NCBI GenBank assembly: GCA_033032865.1
Contig: JAWHQI010000170.1
Coordinates: forward strand, 1,485,001 to 1,549,000
Origin: Dactylorhiza incarnata
Taxonomy: Eukaryota > Streptophyta > Magnoliopsida > Asparagales > Orchidaceae
Length of the DNA: 64,000 nt
Reading direction: 5' to 3'
The position numbers were made by a program, and so were the translations under genes. Below are positions 21,021-33,200 of the stretch, one piece after another. The notes below the pieces were generated by a model. The model was not told where the DNA came from. It was given only the letters and a program-made list of their open reading frames with translations, and searched no databases. The number at the start of each line of letters is the position of its first letter. Within the stretch, counting starts at the first letter, position 1.

Positions 21021-21163
21021 CATGTGTCAGTCTGATCAAATAAGACCAACCAGTTAGCCAACCTAGCGAACAAGATTGAAAAATTTCGCCTCCCTTTCGC
21101 CCCATTTTCTTCTCGTCTCTTTGTGCACCACGATTCGCCTCTCCAGCACCGATCGCCGGCGAG
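21021..21163 (+). promoter_or_regulatory. Probable GET4 5' untranslated region
   Basis: A CT-rich leader (CGCCTCCCTTTCGCCCCATT and TTCTTCTCGTCTC) lies directly before the start codon, in contrast to the AT-rich sequence further upstream. The transcription start is not defined. Confidence 0.4.
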
Positions 21164-21220
21164 ATGTCGAGGATGACGAAGCAGCAAACCAGGCGTGGAA
21201 TTCTTCCTTCTCCGCAAGAG
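21164..21220 (+). CDS. GET4: GET4 exon 1
   Basis: 19 codons from ATG to GAG, followed by a GTCGGC donor, which is a weak match to the plant consensus. Intron 1 is 154 bp. Confidence 0.75.
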
Positions 21221-24200
21221 GTCGGCCATCTCCCTCTCACCCCTCTTTCCTAGATTTACATTTCCGCCAAAAATTCCAGGGTTCGCCTTCGCTTTCGGTA
21301 CTGACATCGTTTGTGATCCTAAACCCAGATTGATTCAAGGAACCTAATTGGATGCTATGGTGGTAAATTTGCAGATCATGCAGAAGCTGGAGAAGAGCGT
21401 TAATGAAGGGAATGCCTACGGAGCTTTGCAGCTGTACAAAACGTACAGTGCAAGGTAGCTCTACATGTATAGATTTGCAATTTGATGACCAGCCTCTCCG
21501 TTTTTTGTATGGAATGAAATATATTAACATCATGTCACGTTAATTCTTTTGTCTTATGGATTCGTTTTTTTTGTTGTTGTTATTGAAACGGAGTTGTTCA
21601 GAATGCATTGCACTAGTAGATTACATGTTTTTGATTCGTCTGCGCACTCTGCTCATGTGATTTATTTTCTTTACTTCGTGTTACTTGATGTTAGCCCGAA
21701 GAATTAACTGCAGGATTGTTTTGGTTGGGTATAGTTGGTACTGGTTGATTTTGATCTTTCATTTCAGGTATGCTTCAGCGGAGAAGTACAGCGATGCCTT
21801 GGAACTCCTACAGGCTGGTGCCATTCTCCAGCTCCAGCATTCTGAGGTGAGGTTACACATCTATCCAGAAATTTTGTGGGAAATGTTTCTTTAAAAAATG
21901 AAGATATCTTAGTATCATTGTAGTTGAGAACTTGCAACCCATACACGAGCTAGGCTATTGCACCGTCGTTGTAATTAGGGGTGCTCATGAACCGAATAGA
22001 ATAACTCTTCAATCGAATCCAAATTTGGCATAGAATGCAGAGATTCAAATTCGTTCAAATATTTGAATTCGGATTCGCATTTGTCTTGAAATCATGGGTT
22101 CAAATTTGGATTCGGGCTTGGATTCAAATTCGAATTCGAATTTAATTATATAAAATTTATTTAGTTAAGTAAAGTTTATTTAAATATATATTGCCATTAT
22201 TCACACGAATCTTACAAATAGGGACAATATTATTCAGATTCAAATTTGAATACCACTCGAATTTGAATTTGGATTTGAATTTTAAAAAAATGAATCTTAA
22301 GCGAATCTTCATGAATCAATTCCCGAATTATTCATGAACTATTTGGTTTGCGAATAACTTTAGTTTTAGTATATCTTGTTAGACTGCTCTTCTCGAAGAG
22401 ATTTTAAGATTGAGTTTGTGATATTACTTATTGAGTGTAGGTGATCCACTAAACATGATAGTCGTATAAGTTGATGACGTCGATGGTTGATGCTGAAATC
22501 CCAATAAGTTAGATTGAGTATTGTTGGAACTCGAATTACCCTGGACACGCGAGACGAGTATTAGTTAATCATCTGTGAGTCTGTGACCAAGCAAGTGAGA
22601 TAGATCGAGACAGAGAATTCAAGAGAGTGATGCTTGTTTTTATTGTTAGAAAACCCTCAACTAACCCAAGAGTTTGAAGAACTTTCCCTCAAAGAATGAA
22701 CTAATACGAGCTAAGGTTCAAATAATAGAAGTACACACGCATATGATGCCAAGGTGACACTTTGTGCTTGGGTCTGCCTTGGGAAACTAGTCTCGTACCA
22801 TAAGTTTTGTAGAGATTGTATTATCCCAAATGCGATACCTTGTGTCTACATTTAGTGCGCACACAATCTGGGCTGCCCGTACTGCATGCGCCTTATGTTG
22901 AGCGGACCTCTTTGCAAATCGTGCCTTCTTCATGATTGTTTCTCTTATTTGCTGAAGATGTGTGTTGGGATGATCATGCTCAGGGTGTCTTCCCGGGATG
23001 TCGATCTTCCAGGGAATAGATCCGAGAGGAATTAGCAGCTAGACCCTTCCCGACAAAGATGCCTTTTCAGTGACTAATTCACCTAGATTGTTTTCCCGAG
23101 ATTGGCTGGCACTGCAGTGAGTTGTCTTGCGCTGCTAACTCGCCTTTTGAGAGGACAAAATGTGGTATATTGATTATCTCTCGAGATTATATCAAAATGA
23201 TACTTCCACTCAAGATCAAATTATTATCGACATTGATGTTTACCAATATCAATAAGGATTATTTGGATAAGATTTGCAAAATAGACATCCGTTCAACCTT
23301 ACTTTGAATCCAGCTATACTTATGTTGTTTTATTCTAAAATTTGAAAATACATCGTTATTGATATGATTTTTTTTTTCTAATTCTTGTGTTTTATTATTA
23401 GTACATTGTTGGAAGATGAATGAGATTGAGACTCTTTGTTTGAGGGCCACAACAATGAAGATTTTGAGTTTGACTACCGTTCCTCTAGCTGCGAGAGAAA
23501 CTTAATCGTTTTTGAGATGGCTAGATTACTAATAGATTAATAGTTTAAATTTTAAAATTTTAAAAAATATGTCATTTCACATATTAACTTATTTTATATT
23601 TTGTCAATTTCGTAGATACATTACAAAAAGAGTAGACTTGATAGCTTTTGAAGTTCAGTGTTTTGTTTAAGTTAGAATATTTTGACACATTTCAAGATTC
23701 TATTGTTGCAAAAGAGTCTAGATGCATCATGCAGGGTTGATAACAAAGTAGATGGTGGGTGCAGTTGTTGGTGATGATGTCTTTCCTGGGCATCCGACAT
23801 ATGAAATCTGATATGTAAAATGCAAACTGACATGTCTTTGACATCTGACATTTGAAGTCTTGTTCTCAACATGTTTGAATATTATTTGACCATGGAAATC
23901 ATCGACCAATATAGGAGGGGCTAGAGCAGAACTATTGAACATTAGAGCTATGTAGTAGCTATGGCTTTGGCTTCTCTTTACCCTTCTTCTCTATTACTTC
24001 GAGGAGTGATCCCACAACATCAAAGCATATGCCCCCTATCATCGTATATTTTTAGAGATTAAGGTTTTGTTTGGCTTCACTACATCATTGACAAAGTAAG
24101 TGTTGTGAAATTGTGGTGAGAAAATGAGTTATGAGATACGTTGGTGAGAAAGTTCAAAAATTGTTGGGAGAACTCTAGTTATTGTACTGTTTAGAACATA

Positions 24201-27200
24201 TATTATTGAATTATCCTTAACACATAATTTGTAAATCGGTTAAACAATTATAAAACATTAAAATTGGCACTAATGTGTATTGAATTGACGACATCGTGAA
24301 ATTGATAACAATATATTGAAATTATTGTGGTTATAAACAATAATACAAACTAGAAAATATTCTTGGTGCTTCAACTACAATATAATGCAAGCTATAAAAA
24401 ACTTAATCTTCTTTAAATAGAAAACTTCTTTAAAATATAAAAATCCAGAAAAAGCATTTTCCATCTTCCTTAAAAATATAAAAAACTTGTTTCCTTTGTA
24501 ACTGCATGGCAATGGAGAGGAAAGGTTGGTCAGCTATAGCTGATAAAGAAGCAACAAGAAGGATGATTGATGATGGTGGATGAAGGACAAAGGTGGAAGA
24601 GAATGAAAATGAGCGCTTGAAAGAAGCGTGGGACAATGGCAGAAGGACTAACGTCTTGGAGGAAGGACGCAACTCTAAAATCCTTGCAGGCAGTAGGACC
24701 TACCCTAAGAGCTACATAGTTTTTTTTTGTTTTCGCCAGAACTGAGCAAGGCCTTGCTCGACTTTCGGAAAAGGCGGAACACAATTCAACATCACCACTA
24801 AACACATCTGGTGCTTCGCTTCGGAATTGAGCCCATATCACTCCCTTTTAGCAGTGCGCGGTGTCCATTGCACCATGATTGTTGCCGTTTGGCTCGACTT
24901 CTCCAAAATGAGCCACCCTCTTCCTAGCCAAACAAGTCCTAACTATTTGTGATTTCAGTATGTTCTGATAAGTGTCAATATGGCATGTACTGACACTATA
25001 CCATACTATGTTGCCACAAACAATGCTGAAGACCTTCCAACACTAGCTTGGCTTAAGTTGCTTTACAATGCATATTAACAACATTTTAAGCATATAATGG
25101 TTGAAGTGCTCCATGCTTCCTCTCACTTGTATAAATCCCCAACGGACCATCTAAATTTGTTGTTTATCAAGTCATGAGGTGAGATGCATCAATAGTGCAT
25201 AATAAATAATAATAGACCTAGATAATATAGTTTGCCACATCAGAGGGTGGTTCTCCGTAGAGTATGCTTTTATTTGGGTGAAGAACATGCATTTAAGGAA
25301 TAAAACTTTGATCATGTCACGAGTACTCTTTGATATCTATGTTAAGTTTTAGCTGGTATTAATCTTTCTTGATCAAGGAAATGGAGCTGGAAGTTACTTG
25401 ATTGTAGAGATAACAATTGTATGGGGTAGAAGGAGGTATACCATTGTGATTATTGCATAATTATTTAAATTTCTTATATATTCCTAACTTCCAAATTCAG
25501 AAGTGTGCATGTAAAGGAAAACTGATGATTTTTATATCAACACTTAGGCCTCATTTGGTAAGGACGCGGGAGACGGCGTGTGAGGAATCTCCGCGAGGGT
25601 TCGAGACTGAGGTGGGGGGTTGGGGGTTGGAGACAGCTTTCAACCCCGTTTTTCGCTTCGCTGCGGGAGCAAACGCCGCCGCCCGGCGTTTGTTTTTCCG
25701 CCTTGCGACGGTGGTTGCTCCTGCACCGGCGTGAAAACGCTGAACCAAATGAGACCTTAATTTATGTTTCGTTAGTAGTATGCGTTTCTTTTACACTTTC
25801 AATCATTATTTTAACTGTAGCACTACTTTTCCCCTCTCAATAGGCTAAATATCTAATCATTATTTTGCAAATGTGTAGGTTACTTCTGGAGCTGAACTAG
25901 CTACATTGTTTGTAGAGATTCTTATCAAAGGGAAGTTTCCTTTTAGTGAAGAAACACTTGGTTAGTTTCCTTTTCTTCGCAGTAGTATCTATGACCTTTT
26001 TGTTTTATGCAAGGTTGTTCACGCCTCATTTTGGGTGGTAGACATGCTGCCTTTTGGTTTGAAGAAGTGCTACATTGCTCTTGCATAAAAAATTCCATGA
26101 ATGCCTTGTAGTTTTGGTAGGTGCACTCGAAAACAGTTTTCTACCGCAGCCCTTTTGACTCACTTCTTTATGAGTGAATGATCAGGAATGACTTCATTTA
26201 TCTGTTGGTAGACCTACTGTTATGTGATGTCCTTGATAGTTATATGCATGATCATGCTTTTTCCAATTTCAATTTAGAATTCAGTCTAAACAAGTTCAAT
26301 TGTCTGCTAGATGGGTCTCTGTCTTTCTTATCCTTAGTTCTAAATTAGACCCATGAGGTAGATGCTAAGGACGATTCTACCTTCATTTGTCAAACTTACC
26401 ATAGACACTGTTTGGAGATCAGGAATGGCTGCAGTGTTTTATGTCACAACTTGGGTCTACAAGACGATATTTCCTAATAACTCAAAGAAGGCAGAATAAT
26501 GATGAAGTGAATTTCTCCTGCAGTAATACTAATTGGAGAATTTTCTGATGACATCTTCACACGACCAACCTGCAACAACTTTGGATCCTATGCTCTAATC
26601 CATTGATCCTTAGAATCTCCATGATAGGAACGACTAGGGCAACTAGAGAAAAAGAGAACTAGTAAGGGAGAAGACGGCTAGGGTTTGCTAGAAAGAGAAA
26701 ATACCTGAAAATAATTATGCATCCCCACCAAAAGAGGGGGAAAGAGTATTTAAGTGAACCTCTCCCCCTAGGGGCCGGCCGGCCCCATGTGAGGGCTGAA
26801 CCGGTGCGGTTCAGCCCTCCTCCTCTTATTTAATTAATGGCGGGCTGAACCGGGTGGTTCAACCCGGTCTTTTCCGGCGCTCCTTTTGGTCTTCTGGCGT
26901 ATTTGATTCCTCGAAAGCGCATGTCGTCCGGGGGCATAACATTCTCCTCCCCATCAAGAGGCAGCTTGTCCTCAAGCTGAAAGTCTGGAAAGAACTCCCG
27001 GAACTCCAGTAAATCCACCCATGTGTTGTGGGCCTCGGACAAATCCTTCCACTTGACCAGAACCTCTGAACGGTATTCCGTGCCATGTCTCTTCCAGCGG
27101 GACAGCAGTATATCCTCGGGACTGGGGCGTAGCTCGCCAGTCGTAGTAGCCTCGGGGAGGAAGGGGGTCACAGTGACCGCCGCTCCCAACTTCTTCTTCA

Positions 27201-30200
27201 GCAGCGACACATGGAACGTGGGATGAATTCTGGACCCCTCAGGAAGAACGAGAGTGTAAGCAACCGGTCCCACCCGATGAGTGATGCGAAACGGGCCATA
27301 GAACCGGGGGGCTAACTTCTGATTGGCCCGACGAGCAACTGAAAGCTGTCTGTACGGTTGGAGACAGAGAAAGACCTCGTCCCCTATTTGAAACGTCCGC
27401 TCCGTCCGGTGTTTGCCAGCCTGTAATTTCATCCGGTCCTGGGCGGCACGGGGATTGTCCCGCAGGAGGACCAGGGTCTGATCTCTGTCCCGTAGAGCTC
27501 GATCCACTGCCGGAAGAGCTGTGCTACCCGGCTCGTAGGACCGGAGAGAAGGTGGTGGTCGCCCGTAGACAACCTCGAACGGAGTGATCCTGCTGGCTGT
27601 GTGAAACGACGTGTTATAGCAATACTCCGCCCAATGTAACCATCGTGTCCAAGAACGGGGCTCATCCATGACGAAACAACGGAGGTATGTCTCTACCCCC
27701 CGATTGAGGACCTCGGTCTGACCATCTGTCTGCGGGTGGTGCGCCGTGCTCATACGCAATCGGGTATCCTGCAGCCGAAACAGCTCCTGCCAGAAATTGC
27801 TAATAAATACCGGATCGCGGTCGGAGATGATCGAACTCGGAAGACCATGTAGACGAACCACCTCCCGGGCAAAAAGATCGGCAACTGTCTCCGCGGAGTA
27901 CGGGTGGCTAAGGGCGAGAAAGTGGCCGTATTTGGACAGCTTGTCCACGACGACCAAGATCACGGTCTTGCCCTGCGACCGGGGCAACCCGTCGATGAAG
28001 TCCATCGAGACCGTCTCCCAAATGTGCTGAGGAATCTCCAAGGGCGTTAGCAGCCCTGCAGGTGAGGTTGTCTCGTACTTCTGGCGCTGGCACACGTCAC
28101 ACTGTTGTACGAAACGCTGAGCATCTCGGCGTAATCCCTTCCAAAAAACATTGGCTCGTAGCCGCTGTAGGGTACGGAGCACCCCAGCATGGCCTCCGGT
28201 CGGGGACGAGTGGAACTCCTGTAACATGATCTCCTTCCAGGTAGAAGAAGCGGGAATGACCACCCTTCCGTGGTAGTACAAGTGTCCGCCAACCAGCTGG
28301 TAACCTGGAGGAGTTGGTTGGCCCTGGGACAAGGCCTCCACAATCGGTTGGAGCTCTGGGTCCGCGGCGACCTCCCTCTGAATGTCATCAAGGGACTCAA
28401 TCAGTGGCCCTGAAAGGTGGAAGATGGTGCTCTCCGGTAGGCGGGACAGGGCGTCGGCCACCAAGTTCTCCTTGCCCTGTTTGTACACGATCTCATAATC
28501 ATACCCCAACAACTTAGTCAGCCACTTCTGTTGGAGAGGGGATGCCAGCCTCTGATCCAAGAAGTGCTTCAGGCTCTGGTGATCAGTGCGGACTTTAAAA
28601 TGGTGGCCCAGCAGGTATGGGCGCCACAGCGTCACGGCATGTAAGATCGCCAGCATCTCTTTCTCGTACGCGGAGAGGCCGAGGGTCCGAGGTGCCAAAG
28701 CCTTGCTGAAATAAGCCAACGGCCTCCCCTCCTGCATCAAAACCGCCCCAATGCCAACGCCGGAGGCGTCCGTCTCCAAGGTGAACTCCTTGGTGAAATC
28801 CGGCAGGGCGAGCACCGGCGTGGTCGTCATAGCTTCCTTGAGAGCGGAGAAGGCCCGCTCGGCTTCATCATGCCAGGTAAAGGACTCCTTGTGGAGGAGC
28901 TGGGTAAGAGGGCGTGCCAGCTTACCATAGTCCTTCACAAACCTCCGGTAGTATCCAGTCAGGCCCAGAAAGCCACGTAGTGCCCGCACTGTAGTGGGCT
29001 GCGGCCACTCCACCATGCTCTCGATCTTCTTCGGGTCCGCCCTGACCCCCTGGGCCGAAACCAAATGGCCCAAGTACTCCACCTCTGGTTGCCCAAACGA
29101 GCACTTCGACAGCTTAGCGTAGAACTGATGCTGCCGCAGGATAGTAAGAACCTGTGCCACGTGCTCGATGTGCTCCTCCCACGTCCGACTGTAGATCAGG
29201 ATATCATCGAAGAAAATAAGCACCCATCGCCGAAGAAGCGGCCGAAAGGTCTCATTCATCACCGCCTGGAAGGTCGATGGGGCATTGGAGAGCCTAAAGG
29301 GCATCACCAAGAACTCATAATGCCCATCGTGCGTGCGAAACGCGGTCTTGTGGATGTCTTCCGTCTTCATTCGTATCTGGTGATAGCCGGACCGAAGGTC
29401 CAGCTTGGTAAACAAGCTCGCCCCATGCAACTCGTCCAAAAGTTCCTCTATCATCGGAATCGAAAACTTATCCTTGATCATGGAATCATTCAGATTGCGG
29501 TAGTCCACGCAGAAACGCCATGAACCGTCCTTCTTCTTCACCAAGATGATAGGGGAGGAGAAGGCGCTGGTGCTCGGCCGTATGATTCCGGTCGCCAACA
29601 TCTCTTTCACACTCCTCTCGATCTCGGCCTTCTGGATGTACGGGTACCGGTAGGGCCTGACGTTTGGGGGAGCAGCCCCCTCTTTCAACTGTATGCCATG
29701 ATCCCTGAATCTGGGCGGGGGAAGGCCCCGAGGCTCCCGGAATACATCCTCGAACTGGGACAACAGTGTCTGTATCTCCTCTGGAATGTCTGGGGAGGTT
29801 TGGCCCAACGCCTCCACCCCCACCACCATGGCCATTGGAGAGCCCTGCTCCTCCAACAGCTGTAAGCTCCTCACAGAAATCTCCTTCAGAGGAGAGGACC
29901 GAATGCCCTGCAAGCAGTAGTCCTTCCCCTGCTGGGTGAACTCCATCATCAGCCGTACCCAGTCGGTGGTCACCCTCTGTAACTGCTGCAACCACTGGAC
30001 CCCCAACACCATGTCCGAACCTCTGATCGGAAGCAAGAACATGTCTGTATGGCACAAGTAGCTCTGCACGCGGATTTCCACCCCCTTCATCACGCCCTCG
30101 CACTTCAGCTTGCTTCCATCTGCTACCATCACCTGGAACGCCGCCTCCCTATCAATAGCATGCCCCACCTTCGAAGCCACGACCGGGTTGATGAAATTGT

Positions 30201-33200
30201 GGGTACTCCCACTGTCCACCAGAATGGTCACTCGCTCCTTGCCGATCCGGCCTGTGAAACAGAGAGTCACCGGGGCTGACCCCCCCTGCATGGCCTGTAT
30301 AGAAACCCCAAACTCTGTCAGGTCGAGTGCCTCACACTCTCCAGTGGATCCTCCTAGTCCTCCTCTCTCAGCATAAACACCTGAATTTTCTGGCAGTTGT
30401 GTCCCCGTGTGTATTTCTCATCACAATTAAAGCACATGCCCTTATCCTTCCGAGCCTGCATCTCCGGCCAAGTCAACTTAGTCACCGTGGGACGAGTGGG
30501 AGGTAGCTGATCTTTTCCTCCCGCTGCGGGAGCCGCGGGTGGCCGGGTCGTCGTCCGGTTCCGCTGCCTGTTGTAACGCTCCTCCTGTATCCGCGCGATG
30601 CTAATAGCATGGCTCAGACTGCGCGGCAAGTACGCGTGAACCTCGTCGCGTAAGTAGTCCTTCAGACCCGAGATGAAGCAGCTCAGCAACGTCTGCTCTC
30701 CCCAGGTGACCCGGTTGGCCAGCTTCTCGAACTCCGTCCTGTACTCCGTGACTGTGCCCCGTTGGCGGAGTTTCTGAAGGCTGGCCTCCACGTCCTCGTA
30801 CTCCAGTGGTCCGAATCTAGCCGAGAAAGCCTCTATGAACTCGGCCCAAGGAGCGTGGGTGCGCCCCCGCAAAAACCATTGTGTCCACTGATACGCGTCC
30901 TCCTCTAGATGGAAGGCCGCCAACTGTACCCATTGAGCCGCTGGAACCTCCTGATATCTGAAGAACAGCTCGGCCTTTTGGATCCACTCGAGCGCGTCGC
31001 CTCCCCGGAACTTCGGAAAGTTCATCCGAGTCAGCTTGGGTTGCATGTAAAGTCGCTGAAATGCCCCACCCAAGCCGCCTCCATTTTGGCCCAAAGGTCC
31101 GTGTTGCTCATGATCTCCTTGAAGTCCTCCGTGATTCCACCCCGGGGGCCTCCCCGGCCCCATATTGGCCGGTCCATATCCTCCGTTCGGAGCGTTCGCG
31201 GGTTGGGGAGGAAAAAATTCCGTTGCGCCTCCGAGAGGAACCGCATTCGCCCCGGTTGGGCGAAACAGCCCGAATCCTTGGTGTTGCGGCCTCCAGGGTT
31301 GTCCTGCATGCTGTCCGGGTCCAAACGGGGCTCCTCCAACCTGTCCTGAGCCCCCTCCATGTCGCAGCAAGCCGCCGGGTCCCTGCAGGGGCTGTTCGAA
31401 ACCCCAGTGAGCCGCTGCACCTCCGCCGACCCCCCAGGGGTCTGCTGCTCCTCCGACGACACCCCAGGGGCCGCCTGCGGCCTCCGTCGGCCTGCTGGAG
31501 CCAGACCGGAGTGGCTCCGGTATCTCCCGACCTCCCAGCTCTCTGCCGCTCAGCCCGGAGCCGTCCTGATGCCCGCCTGGTACTCCGCCTGTCCGGAATG
31601 GGGCCCCGCTTCCTCGAGCGGCTTCCAGCGGGTCTCCCGCTCCCGATCCGGAACCGGACGCCCTAGACGGAAGCCCTCCGCTATTCCTCGCTCCCGTGCT
31701 GCCCTCATTTGGCGTATTGGCTGCCTCGGTGTCGGATCCATCGCCGTTCACAGCCTTTCCTTTCAGATTTTGCAAAAGGAGAGATTTCAACTCCTCCATC
31801 CTCGTCTCGAAGCGTTCCTCCAGATTTTGTTGCGAGTTCTTCACGCTTGCTTCGATTGCCGCTACGGAATCCGTCAAGGTGACGTAGTTCTCCTCGATGG
31901 CGGCCAAGCGCGCCATTTCCGCCTCCGTACGTGTCACCATGGTCGCAGGAAGGAGGCTCTGATACCAAATGATAGGAACTACTAGGGCAACTAGAGAAAA
32001 AGAGAACTAGTAAGGGAGAAGACGGCTAGGGTTTTCTAGAAAGAGAAAATACCTGAAAATAATTATGCATCCCCACCAAAGAGGGGGAAAGAGTATTTAA
32101 GTGAACCTCTCCCCCTAGGGGCCGGCCGGCCCCATGTGAGGGCTGAACCGGTGCGGTTCAGCCCTCCTCCTCTTATTTAATTAATGGCGGGCTGAACCGG
32201 GTGGTTCAGCCCGGTCTTTTCCGGCGCTCCTTTTGGTCTTCTGGCGTATTTGATTCCTCGAAAGCGCATGTCGTCCGGGGGCATAACACTCCAACTATCT
32301 TTGCTAACACAATTGACATTGGAACTCAGTAAGAAAAAGGCTCATTACCTCTACCTTCTTATAAGCTCCCTGAATTTACCATGGAAGTAATAGAGCTAGA
32401 GTGATCAATTTCCCATATTTAGAAAAATAATCGGTTTTTATGAACCCCTTCTGATCAAACTGTCATGGACTCCCAAGAAGAATGTGTCTGGTGCTCATAG
32501 GAACTGTACTCACCAAATTTATTTTTGATTAGAAAATTTTGAAAGACTCTAGTGCAATCATCAATGGGCACAAATCACCTAAATTCAGATGCATTAGAAT
32601 ATTGGATGGGACTCAAATATCATTATGGATAAGATGGAATGAAACATTACTCTTTTATTATTGCCTGGAAATGTAACATGCCTGTTTATATTCACACGCA
32701 TTATCGTGTAAATCTTCAACATATAGTCCCTTAAGCAAGAAGGAATATAGATTTTTGAGAGTATGCAGCGAGGAATGACCCGGACTCCAAAATGGAGCTA
32801 GAGTTTTTTTTATATATTATGTTGATGTTTTTCAGAAGACAGCAAGGAGGAGTGCACTTGATAACATTACTAATACTAACAGTCTCCAAGGTAATATTAC
32901 CGATCTTCTTTCTTAACACTTTTAATTTTTGTATAGATAGGAGGCTTTGTATAGATAGGAGGTTCATGTACAATCTTGGAAAGAACATATTTAAGTATGA
33001 GAGAGGGGCAAAGATGGAAAACTCCTATACTAGCAACTGTAGTTACCATCACAGTGACAATTTTCTTTTTAACTCCGGCAAGAGGCATATAGATTAAGTT
33101 TCTGTAGCACGTGGATCATGTGAGCAATGGACAAATGAGACAATATTAAGTGTTGCTCACAAAACCTTTGAATATGACTCATATTACCTTCTCACAAAAA

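Larger units (their letters stand above)
26622..32288 (-). mobile_element. Young Reina-like chromovirus (Ty3/Gypsy)
   Basis: 5.67 kb with LTRs 26622-26941 and 31970-32288, a perfect CTCCA duplication (26617-26621 and 32289-32293) and a tRNA-iMet primer site. Short LTRs, a compact gag-pol and a chromodomain-type C-terminus that enters the 3' LTR fit the Reina clade. Between the LTRs I count three substitutions and one 1-bp indel, so the insertion is recent. It is on the minus strand relative to GET4. Confidence 0.93.
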
